Shown: positions 24,228 to 31,943 of the stretch, piece by piece
How the letters are laid out: every line of letters begins with the position of its first letter
Numbering within the stretch: position 1 is the first letter of the stretch
Assembly: GCA_050014835.1 (NCBI GenBank)
Contig: JBEKCO010000018.1
Coordinates: forward strand, 1 to 31,943
Origin: Bog-793 sp050014835
GTDB taxonomy: Bacteria > Actinomycetota > Acidimicrobiia > Acidimicrobiales > Bog-793
Reading direction: 5' to 3'
Length of the DNA stretch: 31,943 bases
Notes under the pieces: generated by a model
Databases searched by the model: none
Told to the model about the DNA's origin: nothing
Seen by the model: the letters and a program-made list of their open reading frames with translations, nothing else
Program-made: the position numbers and the translations under genes

Positions 24228-25829
24228 ATGATCACCGCCACCAATCTCGAGCTCACCGCCGGCGCCCGGACGCTTCTTTCGGGAGCGACCTTCCATGTCG
24301 GACCGGGCGACCGGATCGGCCTGGTCGGCCGCAACGGCGCCGGCAAGACGACGCTCACCCGCGTGCTCGCGGGCGACGCGCTCCCGGCGCAGGGTTTCGT
24401 CCGGCGCTCGGGCGCGATCGCGTACCTTCCCCAGGACCCGCGGACCGGGGACCTCGACGAGATCGCCCGGCACCGGATCCTGTCGGCACGCGGGCTGGTG
24501 CGGATCCTCGACGATCTTGCCGACGCGGCGGCGAAGATGGGCACGTCCGACGACGAAGGTCGTGTCGACGCGATGTCCCGCTACGCGAGGGCCGAGGAGC
24601 GGTTCGTGGCGCGCGGCGGCTGGGCCGCGGAGTCCGAGGCGGCCTCGATCGCCTCGAGCCTCGGACTGCCCCCCGGTGTCCTCGCCCAGCCGCTCGGCAC
24701 GCTCTCGGGCGGCCAGCGGCGACGCATCGAGCTCGCCCGGGTCCTTTTCTCCGGGGCTCCGACGCTCCTGCTCGACGAGCCGACGAACCATCTCGACGCC
24801 GACTCGATCGTATGGCTGCGGACGTTCCTCCGTGCCCACGAGGGCGGCTGCGTCGTGATCAGCCACGACGCCACGCTCCTCGAGGAGACGGTGAACCGCG
24901 TGTTCCACCTGGATGCGAACCGGGCGACGCTCGATATCTACAACGTCGGCTGGCGCGCCTACCTCGATCAGCAGGCGGCCGCCGACAGGCGCCGCGCCCG
25001 GGAGCGATCCAATGCGGAGCGCAAGATCGCCGCCCTGCGCCAGCAGGCCGACCGGATGCGGGCGAAGGCGACGAAAGCCTCCGCCGCCCACCAGTTCGAC
25101 CGGCGGGCCGCGGGCCTCGCGGCCGGCCTGCCCGAGGTGCGCCGCCGCGAGAAGGTGGCGAGAATCCGCTTTCCCGAGCCCGCGCCGTGCGGGAAGACTC
25201 CGCTCGCGGCGAGCGGGCTGGCGAAGTGCTTCGGTTCGGTCGAGGTGTTCCGGGGCGTCGAGCTCGCGATCGACCGGGGCTCCCGTGTCGTCGTGCTGGG
25301 GCTGAACGGAGCGGGCAAGACGACCCTGTTGCGCGTGCTCGCCGGGCTCGAGCCGGTCGACGCCGGCACCGTGCGGAACGGTCACGGCCTGCGCCTCGGC
25401 TACTACGCGCAGGAACACGAGACGCTCGACCCGGCCGCATCGGTGTTCGCCAACGTCCGGCGGAGCGCGCCGGCGACGATGACCGACGTCGAACTGCGGC
25501 GAATCCTCGGCGCGTTCCTTTTCGGGGGCGAGCGCGTCGAACAGCTGGCCGGGACGCTATCCGGTGGCGAGAAGACCAGACTGGCGCTCGCCTGCCTCGT
25601 GGTTTCCTCGGCGAACGTGCTCCTCCTCGACGAGCCGACGAACAACCTCGACCCGGCGAGCCGGGCGGAGGTTCTCGCCTCGCTGCGCCGTTACGCCGGG
25701 GCGATCGTGCTCGTCACCCACGACCCCGGTGCGGTCGAGGCCCTGCGGCCGGAACGGGTCCTGCTGATGCCCGACGGCGTCGAGGACTACTGGACCGACG
25801 ATCTCGCCGACCTCGTCGCCCTCGCCTAG
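24228..25829 (+). CDS. ABC-F family ATPase (ribosome-associated type)
   Basis: A 533-residue soluble protein with two ABC ATPase domains and no membrane segments. Domain 1 has Walker A GRNGAGKTT (34-42), signature LSGGQRRR, Walker B LLLDEPTNHLD and the switch His in VISHD. Domain 2 has GLNGAGKTT, LSGGEKTR, LLLDEPTNNLD and VTHD. Between them is the basic, helical ABC-F linker (about residues 245-315, rich in Arg and Ala). Members act on the ribosome as translation factors or antibiotic-protection proteins; which applies here cannot be told. The ATG at 24228 starts directly at the first domain and has no Shine-Dalgarno. Confidence 0.9.
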   Translation: MITATNLELTAGARTLLSGATFHVGPGDRIGLVGRNGAGKTTLTRVLAGDALPAQGFVRRSGAIAYLPQDPRTGDLDEIARHRILSARGLVRILDDLADAAAKMGTSDDEGRVDAMSRYARAEERFVARGGWAAESEAASIASSLGLPPGVLAQPLGTLSGGQRRRIELARVLFSGAPTLLLDEPTNHLDADSIVWLRTFLRAHEGGCVVISHDATLLEETVNRVFHLDANRATLDIYNVGWRAYLDQQAAADRRRARERSNAERKIAALRQQADRMRAKATKASAAHQFDRRAAGLAAGLPEVRRREKVARIRFPEPAPCGKTPLAASGLAKCFGSVEVFRGVELAIDRGSRVVVLGLNGAGKTTLLRVLAGLEPVDAGTVRNGHGLRLGYYAQEHETLDPAASVFANVRRSAPATMTDVELRRILGAFLFGGERVEQLAGTLSGGEKTRLALACLVVSSANVLLLDEPTNNLDPASRAEVLASLRRYAGAIVLVTHDPGAVEALRPERVLLMPDGVEDYWTDDLADLVALA

Positions 25830-25903
25830 ACGCGCCGTTGGCCCCCGGGGCCGTCCGAAACGGGGACCAGTGCCGGGGGGCCACCGCTAACCTGAAATTG
25901 AAC

Positions 25904-25924
25904 AGGGACGGGAGCGTCCCTTTT
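25904..25924 (+). terminator. Probable intrinsic terminator after the ABC-F gene
   Basis: AGGGACG (25904-25910) and CGTCCCT (25915-25921) form a perfect 7-bp stem around the loop GGAG, followed by TTTTC. It lies 75 bp after the ABC-F stop. An alternative reading is an operator: TTGAAC (25898-25903) and TTTTCT (25921-25926) flank it with a 17-bp spacer and could be a promoter for the downstream protease. Confidence 0.55.
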
Positions 25925-25939
25925 CTCAGGAAGTTCCCA

Positions 25940-25953
25940 GTCTGGGCCCAGAC
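25940..25953. promoter_or_regulatory. 14-bp perfect palindrome upstream of the protease gene
   Basis: GTCTGGGCCCAGAC is a perfect palindrome without a spacer, about 100 bp before the HtrA-like gene start. It suits binding of a dimeric regulator. Long perfect palindromes are unlikely by chance, but no regulator can be named. Confidence 0.4.
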
Positions 25954-26048
25954 GGATCCGAGGCGCCGACGCCATGCTCGATGGTGACGAGGAGCCGTGA
26001 CGGCGTGCGACGCCGTGGATTCAGCCGGAGATCTGAGGAACGAGGACG

Positions 26049-27416
26049 ATGGATGAGATGAGCGAGAACCTGACTCCGCCGCAGGGCGGGGAAGCGGTGA
26101 CGCCCGGTGCGGGCGCCACCGGCCCGGGCAGCTGGGCCCCGGCCGGCTCGTCAGCCGATCCCGGGGGGCCGCCAACCGCCGGAATCCCGGGCGCGGGCAC
26201 CGGAGGGTGGCAGTGGTCGCCACCTCCGCCGCCGCCGGGGGGCGACGGTGCACGGGGAACCGGCGGCGGTCGTCGCCTGCTCGTGCTCGTGGTGGTCGTC
26301 GCCCTGCTCGCGGGCATCCTCGGCGCGGGTCTCGACGCCGCGCTGCGCAGCGGCTCGACCCCGTCGGACACATCGGTCGCCGCGTCGCCGACTACGACGA
26401 GCGGCATCCCGCTCGCCAAGGGCCAGACTTCCGTCGCCCAAGTTGCGGCCGCGGTGGACCCCGCCGTCGTCGACATCGCGACGGACGTCGCGAACGAGGT
26501 CGCGACGGGTGCCGAGCAGGCCGAGGGGACCGGCATGATCATCACGCCCTCGGGAGAAGTACTCACGAACAACCACGTCGTCGCGGACGCGACGAACATC
26601 CGGGCGACCGTCGCCGGCCACGGCACCTACAAGGTGAAGGTGCTCGGCGTCGACGTGACCCAGGACGTCGCGCTCGTCCAGCTCGTCGGCGCGCCGAAGG
26701 ACCTCCCGTACGTGCAGCTCGGGAACTCAGCGAGCGTCCAGGTTGGCGCCCCGGTCGTCGCGATCGGCAACGCGCTTGGCCTCGGCGGGAAGCCCACGGT
26801 GATCAGCGGGACGATCACGGCGACCGGCCGGACGATCAACGCGAACGATGCCTTCTCGACGACCAGTGAGACGCTGCACAACCTGCTGCAGACCGATGCG
26901 CCAATCGTGTCGGGCGACTCGGGCGGCCCGCTCGTCAACCTGCAGGGTCAGGTCATCGGCATGGACACGGCCGCGCAATCCGCGGAAGCGACCGGCGGGA
27001 CCGAAGGGTTCGCCATCCCGATCAACGAGGCGCACAACATCGCGCTCCAGATCAAGCGCGGGAAGTCGTCCAATCGGATCCACCTCGGCGAGACCGCCTT
27101 CCTCGGCGTCCTGACGGGGGAGGCGCCGACGGACTCCACGAACTCGTTCGGCTTCCCGACCGGATCGACCGGCGCGGCGGCCGCCCCGGCGGGCGTCTAC
27201 ATCAGCGCGGTCTACGCGGCGACCCCGGCCCGGAAGGCCGGACTCCAAGCTGGCGACACGATCACCGCCGTCGACGGCACCGCGACGAAGACGAACCCTG
27301 CGCTGCTGGCGGCGATCGAATCGCACCAGCCCGGCGCGCAGATCACGGTCACCTACGTGGACTCGAGCGCCACCTCCCACACCGTCACCGTCGTCCTGGC
27401 GGGGATCACGCGGTAA
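26049..27416 (+). CDS. Membrane-anchored HtrA/DegP-type serine protease with PDZ domain
   Basis: A 455-residue trypsin-like protease expected to act outside the membrane on damaged or signalling proteins. The N-terminal 75 residues are cytoplasmic, rich in Pro and Gly (PPPPPPGG). One membrane helix spans about 77-98 (LLVLVVVVALLAGILGAG). The catalytic triad is H176 (TNNHVV), D206 (VTQDVALVQL) and S291 (SGDSGGPLV). A C-terminal PDZ domain runs from about 350, with AATPARKAGLQAGDTITAVDG. This layout matches actinobacterial HtrA/PepD proteins. The ATG at 26049 follows a GAGGACG stretch; a second ATG at 26058 is also in frame. A strong GC-rich hairpin follows the stop. Confidence 0.92.
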   Translation: MDEMSENLTPPQGGEAVTPGAGATGPGSWAPAGSSADPGGPPTAGIPGAGTGGWQWSPPPPPPGGDGARGTGGGRRLLVLVVVVALLAGILGAGLDAALRSGSTPSDTSVAASPTTTSGIPLAKGQTSVAQVAAAVDPAVVDIATDVANEVATGAEQAEGTGMIITPSGEVLTNNHVVADATNIRATVAGHGTYKVKVLGVDVTQDVALVQLVGAPKDLPYVQLGNSASVQVGAPVVAIGNALGLGGKPTVISGTITATGRTINANDAFSTTSETLHNLLQTDAPIVSGDSGGPLVNLQGQVIGMDTAAQSAEATGGTEGFAIPINEAHNIALQIKRGKSSNRIHLGETAFLGVLTGEAPTDSTNSFGFPTGSTGAAAAPAGVYISAVYAATPARKAGLQAGDTITAVDGTATKTNPALLAAIESHQPGAQITVTYVDSSATSHTVTVVLAGITR

Positions 27417-27433
27417 CAAAGCGCTGATCGGTT

Positions 27434-27458
27434 ACCCCGGGCGCACGACGCCCGGGGT
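27434..27458 (+). terminator. GC-rich hairpin after the protease gene, probable terminator
   Basis: ACCCCGGGCG (27434-27443) and CGCCCGGGGT (27449-27458) pair perfectly over 10 bp around CACGA, 17 nt after the stop at 27416. No T-tract follows, as is common for terminators of high-GC Actinomycetota. Confidence 0.65.
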
Positions 27459-27582
27459 GGCTTCGCGTCGGCACGGTGCGCGGTCGCCGCGGCGGCGGTC
27501 CCGGGTGGAGCGATTCGCCGCTACGACTGATCGGGACCGGGGGGTCCTGGCGGCGTCGTCGGCCGTCGACAAAGGTGGAGCG

Positions 27583-28602
27583 ATGCGCATCATGATCGTG
27601 GCTCCGCCCTGGCTGCCCGTCCCACCTCCCGGCTACGGGGGGACCGAGGCGGTCCTCGACGGGCTGGCGCGGGGGCTGCGCGCCGCGGACCACGACGTGT
27701 TGCTCTACACGACCGGCGAGAGCACCTGCGAGGTCGAGCGCGCCTTCGTCTTCGAGCGCGCGATCGGCGTCGGCGAAGGTGGCGCGGCCCAGGAGATCCG
27801 CCAGGTCGTGCACGCCTACGAGATGGCCGATGGTTTCGACGTGGTGCACGACCACACGTTGATCGGTCCGCTCTACTCGGAACGTTTCCCGCACCTCCGT
27901 GTCGTGACGACGAACCACGGACCGTTCGAGAGCGATCTCATCGACCTGTACCGGATCGTCGCCGATCGCGTCCCCGTGATCGCGATCTCGCGGCACCAGG
28001 CCTCGACGGCCGGCGACGTGCCGATCGCCGCGGTCATCCACCACGGGGTCGAGCCGTCGGAGTTCCCGGTCGGCGACGGTTCGGGGGGGTACGCGTTGTT
28101 CCTTGGTCGGATGAATCCGTCCAAGGGGGCGCACGTCGCCGCCGTCGTCGCCCGCAAGGCCGGCATCCCGCTGCGGATCGCGGGCAAGTGCCAGGAACCA
28201 CTGGAGATCGACTATGTCGAAACGGTGATCAAGCCATTGCTCGGATCCGACGTCGAGTACCTCGGTGAAGTCGACCATGCGGCGAAGCTCGAGCTGCTCG
28301 GCGGGGCGACGGCGCTGCTCAACCCCATCTCCTGGCCCGAGCCGTTCGGGATGGTGATGATCGAGTCCCTCGCCTGCGGCACGCCGGTGGTGACAACGCC
28401 GCACGGGGCGGCACCCGAGATCGTCGACGACGGGATCACGGGGTTCGTGCGCGACGGCGAGCAGGCGCTCGTCGACGCGGTGACCCGCGTGGGGGAGATC
28501 GACCGCCGGCGTTGCCGCGCCGCGGTCGAGGGCCACTTCTCGCTGCGACGGATGGTCGACGAACACGTCGACCTCTTCCGGCGCGTGATGGATGGCGGAT
28601 GA
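27583..28602 (+). CDS. Glycosyltransferase family 4 protein
   Basis: A 339-residue GT-B glycosyltransferase. The N-terminal donor-independent half begins MRIMIVAPPWLPVPPPGYGGTE, where the Gly-rich loop after PPPGYGG is typical of GT4. The C-terminal half has LFLGRMNPSKG and the nucleotide-sugar binding EX7E motif at E253-E261 (WPEPFGMVMIESLACGTPVV). No membrane segment is present. The ATG at 27583 has GGTGGAG just upstream; the longer frame adds low-complexity Arg-rich sequence. It is followed after 58 bp by a debranching-type glycosidase, pointing to a shared role with an alpha-glucan or glucoside, but donor and acceptor cannot be deduced. Confidence 0.88.
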   Translation: MRIMIVAPPWLPVPPPGYGGTEAVLDGLARGLRAADHDVLLYTTGESTCEVERAFVFERAIGVGEGGAAQEIRQVVHAYEMADGFDVVHDHTLIGPLYSERFPHLRVVTTNHGPFESDLIDLYRIVADRVPVIAISRHQASTAGDVPIAAVIHHGVEPSEFPVGDGSGGYALFLGRMNPSKGAHVAAVVARKAGIPLRIAGKCQEPLEIDYVETVIKPLLGSDVEYLGEVDHAAKLELLGGATALLNPISWPEPFGMVMIESLACGTPVVTTPHGAAPEIVDDGITGFVRDGEQALVDAVTRVGEIDRRRCRAAVEGHFSLRRMVDEHVDLFRRVMDGG

Positions 28603-28660
28603 AGCGGCTTGATCCGGCCGGTCGTGGCGCGTCGCCCGATTGCCGCGGAGCGGGGGAGCG

Positions 28661-30805
28661 GTGACCGTCGACGCCTGGGCCTTCGGCGGCCAGCCCGCCC
28701 TCGGCGCTTTGGCGGGAAGCTCGGTCACCCTCGTCGAGGGGACGAGCTTCGCGATCTCGACCCCGTCTGGCGACATCGAGCCCGGGGGGGCCCAGGGGCT
28801 CTTCTACCGGGACACGCGGTACCTGTCGGGATGGCAGCTGCGGATCGACGACATCCCCGTTCAGCCGCTCGCCGTCCTGTCGAGTGACCCGTTCACGGCG
28901 CGCTTCCTCGGACGCGCCCAACCGGGCGAGGGTCGGTCGGACAGCACGCTCTTCGTCGTCAGGGAACGGTACGTCGGCGACGGGATGCGGGAGGACCTCG
29001 TGCTGCGGAACCTCGGCGGCGAGACGACCGCCTGCCTGATCGCGCTCGACGTCGAAGCCGACTTCGCCCACTTGTTCGACGTAAAAGAGGGCCGCGCCCG
29101 TCCCCGGGGCACAACCGACGTCGTCGTCACGGACTCGGCGATCGAGATCACGCACCGCTACCGCGACAGAAATCGGACGATCACCGTGGCCCTGCCACCG
29201 GGTTCGAAGGCATCGTCCAACATCATCACGATCGAGGCGGTCGTCGCGCCGCGTGGTGAGTGGCGGACGTCTTTCGAGATCGAACTGGCGATGGATGGCC
29301 AGTCGGTTGAGCCGCGCCACCGCCTCGGCGTACCGGTGGAGAGCTCGCCGTCGACGACGCGGCTCCGTTCCTGGGAGCAGACGACGCCAACGGTGGAGAC
29401 CGCCGACGAGGGCGTCAACCGGACGCTCGGCCGCAGCATCCCCGACCTCGGCGTTCTGCGGATCTTCGACCCCGACGAGCCGGACCTCGCGGTCCTGGCG
29501 GCGGGCGCGCCGTGGTTCATGACCCTTTTCGGGCGCGATTCGCTCATCACGTCGTGGATGACGCTCGGGGTCGATCCGACGATCGCGGTCGGCACGCTTA
29601 CCACGCTCGCCCGCTACCAGGGTGAGCGCGAGGACGCGCGCACCGAGGAGGAACCGGGACGGATCCTCCACGAGGTGCGCTCGGGCATGACCGGTGTCGC
29701 GGCCCAGGGCGAGGATTCCATCTACTACGGGTCGATCGACGCGACCCCGCTCTTCGTCATGCTCCTCGGCGAGCTGCACAACTGGGGGGCCGACGACGGG
29801 ATCATCGACCGCCTGCTGCCGCACGCCGACCGGGCGCTCGAATGGATCGAGCGTTACGGGGACCGCGACGGCGACGGCTTCGTCGAATACCAGCGGTCGA
29901 CGGACCGCGGCCTGGTGAACCAGGGCTGGAAGGACTCCTTCGACGGGGTCAACGACGCGCGCGGGAGGATTCCGGAACCCCCGATCGCCCTGTGCGAGGT
30001 GCAGGGGTACGTCTACGCCGCCTACCTCGCCCGGGCCCGCATCGCCCGAGCGCGCGGCGAAACCGCGACGGCCGAGGCGTTCGAGGAACGGGCGGCGCGT
30101 CTGCGCCGGGCGTTCAACGAGCGCTTCTGGCTCGCGGACCAGGGGTATCTCGCGCTCGGTCTCGACGGCCACAAGCGCCCGATCGACTCGCTCACCTCGA
30201 ACATCGGCCACTGCCTGTGGACCGGCATCGTCGAGGCGGGCTGTGCGGCCCGGATCGCCGCGCATCTCGTCTCCCCCGAGATGTTCACGGGCTGGGGCGT
30301 CCGCACGCTGGCGAGCTCGATGGGCGCTTACAACCCGGTGAGCTACCACAACGGCTCCGTCTGGCCCCACGACAGCGCCATCGCCGCGGCGGGGCTGATG
30401 CGCTACGGATTCGTCACCGAGGCCCAGCAAATCGCCAACGCCCTGTTCGACCTCGCCACGGTCTTCAACGGTCGGCTGCCGGAACTCCTGTGCGGATTCG
30501 ATCGCGATGAATTCGCCGCGCCGGTGGGCTATCCGACCTCGTGCTCCCCGCAGGCGTGGGCCTCGGCGACCCCTTTCAGCCTGCTCCGCACGCTGTTGCG
30601 ACTCGACCCGTCGGTCGGCGACGGCACGGTCTGGCTCGCGCCGAAACTGCCGAAGCGCCTCGGCGAGGTGAGGATCGGGCACGTCCCGATCGGCCGGCAC
30701 CGCGCGACGATCGAGGCGGCCGGGTCGAAGGCGAGCGTCCGCGGCCTCGGCAGCGAGATGCGCGTGATCGCCCGGCCGCGCCCCGATCGCGCGACCGGAG
30801 GGTGA
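28661..30805 (+). CDS. Glycogen debranching-type glycosidase (amylo-alpha-1,6-glucosidase family)
   Basis: A 714-residue protein. It has an N-terminal beta-sandwich of the glycogen-debranching N-terminal type (about 25-215: LVEGTSFAISTPSGDI, GLFYRDTRYLSGWQL, DSTLFVVRERYVGDG) and a C-terminal (alpha/alpha)6 barrel of the GDE/MGH1 type (about 280-690). The barrel contains GAPWFMTLFGRDSLITSW, YYGSIDATPLFV, VNQGWKDSFDGV, EVQGYVYAAYLA and VSYHNGSVWPHDSAIAA, all hallmarks of this family. There is no signal peptide. The GTG at 28661 has GGGGGAG just upstream. It probably hydrolyses alpha-glucosidic links in the cytoplasm; whether glycogen itself is the substrate is uncertain, since no glg genes lie nearby. 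Confidence 0.87.
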   Translation: MTVDAWAFGGQPALGALAGSSVTLVEGTSFAISTPSGDIEPGGAQGLFYRDTRYLSGWQLRIDDIPVQPLAVLSSDPFTARFLGRAQPGEGRSDSTLFVVRERYVGDGMREDLVLRNLGGETTACLIALDVEADFAHLFDVKEGRARPRGTTDVVVTDSAIEITHRYRDRNRTITVALPPGSKASSNIITIEAVVAPRGEWRTSFEIELAMDGQSVEPRHRLGVPVESSPSTTRLRSWEQTTPTVETADEGVNRTLGRSIPDLGVLRIFDPDEPDLAVLAAGAPWFMTLFGRDSLITSWMTLGVDPTIAVGTLTTLARYQGEREDARTEEEPGRILHEVRSGMTGVAAQGEDSIYYGSIDATPLFVMLLGELHNWGADDGIIDRLLPHADRALEWIERYGDRDGDGFVEYQRSTDRGLVNQGWKDSFDGVNDARGRIPEPPIALCEVQGYVYAAYLARARIARARGETATAEAFEERAARLRRAFNERFWLADQGYLALGLDGHKRPIDSLTSNIGHCLWTGIVEAGCAARIAAHLVSPEMFTGWGVRTLASSMGAYNPVSYHNGSVWPHDSAIAAAGLMRYGFVTEAQQIANALFDLATVFNGRLPELLCGFDRDEFAAPVGYPTSCSPQAWASATPFSLLRTLLRLDPSVGDGTVWLAPKLPKRLGEVRIGHVPIGRHRATIEAAGSKASVRGLGSEMRVIARPRPDRATGG

Positions 30806-30893
30806 GGGTGGACGCCAACCCGCTGACCCGGTGCGGGGGGTCACGCCGCAATACTGGGGCCGAACGAATCGCCGGGCCAGATCGGAGGTTCCC

Positions 30894-31397
30894 GTGGAAC
30901 GGAACGCTGCACCGCTCGTCGCTGCTGAACGTCCGATGCTCGAGGGGTGGCTGGAATTCGAACGCGCGACGCTGGCGCTGAAGTGCGCCGGCCTCGCACC
31001 CGAACAGCTCGCGATGCGATCGGTCCCGCCTTCGACGCTCTCACTGCTCGGGCTCGTCCGGCACATGGCAGAAGTCGAGCGCTACTGGTTCCAGCGATGC
31101 CTCGCGGGGGCCGATCGACCGCCGATCTACCGCACCGATGCCGAACGCGATCGTGCCTTCGACGGCGCCGAGCCGGCGAGCGCCGCCGAGGATCTCGCCA
31201 CCTGGGAGGCAGAGTGCGCATCCTCCCGGTCGGTCGTCGCCGGGATCGACTCGTTCGACACGATCGGCGCGCGCTCCTGGCGGGATGGCGAGATTTCGCT
31301 GCGCTGGATCCTCGTCCACATGATCGAGGAATACGCCCGACACAATGGCCACGCCGACCTGTTGCGACAAAGGATCGACGGCGCGGTCGGCGTCTGA
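30894..31397 (+). CDS. DinB-like protein, DUF664 family
   Basis: A 167-residue helical-bundle protein. LSLLGLVRHMAEVERYWFQR (about 57-76) and LRWILVHMIEEYARHNGHADLLRQRIDG (about 135-162) are the conserved DUF664 segments, with His residues placed for metal binding as in the DinB/YfiT fold. Enzymes of this fold include mycothiol- or bacillithiol-dependent transferases, but the role of DUF664 members is generally unknown. The GTG at 30894 is preceded by CGGAGG 6 nt upstream, so it was chosen over an upstream in-frame start. No partner gene is obvious. Confidence 0.85.
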   Translation: MERNAAPLVAAERPMLEGWLEFERATLALKCAGLAPEQLAMRSVPPSTLSLLGLVRHMAEVERYWFQRCLAGADRPPIYRTDAERDRAFDGAEPASAAEDLATWEAECASSRSVVAGIDSFDTIGARSWRDGEISLRWILVHMIEEYARHNGHADLLRQRIDGAVGV

Positions 31398-31407
31398 CCA
31401 CGGACCG

Positions 31408-31427
31408 CGCGCCTGACGAAAGGCGCG
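31408..31427 (+). terminator. Possible terminator hairpin after the DUF664 gene
   Basis: CGCGCCT (31408-31414) and AGGCGCG (31421-31427) pair perfectly over 7 bp with a GACGAA loop, 10 nt after the stop at 31397. There is no T-tract, so the call is tentative. Confidence 0.4.
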
Positions 31428-31494
31428 ATCGGATCCCCGGCCGTACGACACCCGTGGGTCATACTGGTAAAAGGCCTGGTGCGGGAGGAATCGC

Positions 31495-31943
31495 GTGACG
31501 GAAACGTCGAACTTCGGTGTCTCGCGGCGCGAGAGCCACGACGCGAGCTCGTTCTACGGCCGTTTCACCCCTCCCGTGATGTCCGAGGACGACGAGGTCT
31601 GCGAGTGCTCGGTCCGCGACTCGATCATCCTCGGAGACTCGCGGGACATGTCCAAGGTGCCCGCGAAGTCCGTCGCGCTCGTCTGTTCCTCGCCGCCGTA
31701 TTTTTCCGGCAAGAGCTATGAGGAGGAGTTGGGGCACGATCACATCCCCGCGACCTACTTCGAGTACCTGCAACAGCTCGCCGACGTCTTCGCCGAGTGC
31801 CGTCGGGTCCTCGAGCCCGGCGGCAGGATCGCGATCAACGTCGCCAACCTGGGGCGCAAGCCCTACCGCTCGCTCTCCGGGGACGTGACCCGCATCCTGC
31901 AGGACGATCTCGGATTCCTTTTGCGGGGCGAGATCGTCTGGCA
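31495..31943 (+). CDS. DNA methyltransferase, N4-cytosine/N6-adenine type (3' end outside window)
   Basis: The first 149 codons of a SAM-dependent amino-methyltransferase. SIILGDSRDM (43-52) is followed by VALVCSSPPYFSGKSYEEE with the catalytic SPPY at 66-69, then FEYLQQLADVFAECRRVLEPGGRIAINVANLGR and a GEIVW segment at the window end. This is the N-terminal part of the N6/N4 methylase fold in beta-class order, with the catalytic motif before the SAM-binding FxGxG motif, which would lie outside the window. SPPY is more common in N4-cytosine enzymes, but adenine specificity is possible. The GTG at 31495 has GGGAGGA 5-6 nt upstream. A restriction partner, if any, would be downstream and is not visible. 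Confidence 0.85.
   Translation, partial: MTETSNFGVSRRESHDASSFYGRFTPPVMSEDDEVCECSVRDSIILGDSRDMSKVPAKSVALVCSSPPYFSGKSYEEELGHDHIPATYFEYLQQLADVFAECRRVLEPGGRIAINVANLGRKPYRSLSGDVTRILQDDLGFLLRGEIVW

Noticed and set aside
24018..25418. A long 5' extension of the cfa frame on the minus strand
   Set aside because: The extension lies opposite the ABC-F gene and has no family similarity; the cfa ATG at 24017 directly follows a promoter-like element.

Overview
This window is a chromosomal stretch of a very GC-rich bacterium and looks like ordinary core genome. I see no mobile elements, tRNA or rRNA genes, CRISPR arrays or phage genes. Several features point to Actinomycetota: the mycobacterial-type SerC, the long LeuA, the short LeuB, GTG/TTG starts, and mRNAs that seem to begin at the start codon. 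The class Acidimicrobiia is my best guess, but that is inference.

Bases 1-21100 hold a nearly complete branched-chain amino acid (BCAA) regulon interleaved with serine genes. In order: the 3' end of gatB; ilvD; an attenuator-controlled ilvB-ilvN-ilvC block; serC on the opposite strand, ending in the ilvC stop codon; an aspartate-type aminotransferase; serA; a small membrane protein; a large PAS/GGDEF/EAL c-di-GMP protein; leuA behind a second attenuator; a four-helix membrane protein; a greA-leuC-leuD block on the minus strand; and leuB-ilvE followed by a conserved gene of unknown function. Together ilvBNCD, leuABCD and ilvE make valine and leucine from pyruvate, and isoleucine from 2-oxobutyrate. 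No ilvA or cimA (2-oxobutyrate supply) is present here. serA and serC give the first two steps of serine synthesis; serB is not here.

Bases 21600-25830 hold a fatty-acid desaturase and a convergent cyclopropane fatty acid synthase, then an ABC-F ATPase. Bases 26000-30800 hold a membrane-anchored HtrA-like protease, a GT4 glycosyltransferase and a glycogen-debranching-type glycosidase. The window ends with a DUF664/DinB-like protein and the 5' part of a DNA methyltransferase (SPPY motif), cut by the window edge.

The most interesting content is regulatory. ilvB and leuA are each preceded by a tiny ORF with a run of Val or Leu codons, followed by an intrinsic terminator: two ribosome-mediated attenuators. 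Both leader peptides, plus ilvD, the aminotransferase and cfa, sit 6-9 nt downstream of a -10-like element, most with a recognisable -35 about 17-18 bp upstream. This suggests leaderless initiation and a recurring TTGNCG-N17/18-(C/G)AGACT promoter. The leuB upstream region has the same promoter, a coding-like small ORF and a strong inverted repeat, and may be a third regulatory leader.

No gene-free stretch exceeds 300 bases. The longest gaps (18872-19138, 2427-2661, 25830-26048, 24018-24227) are described through their regulatory features.
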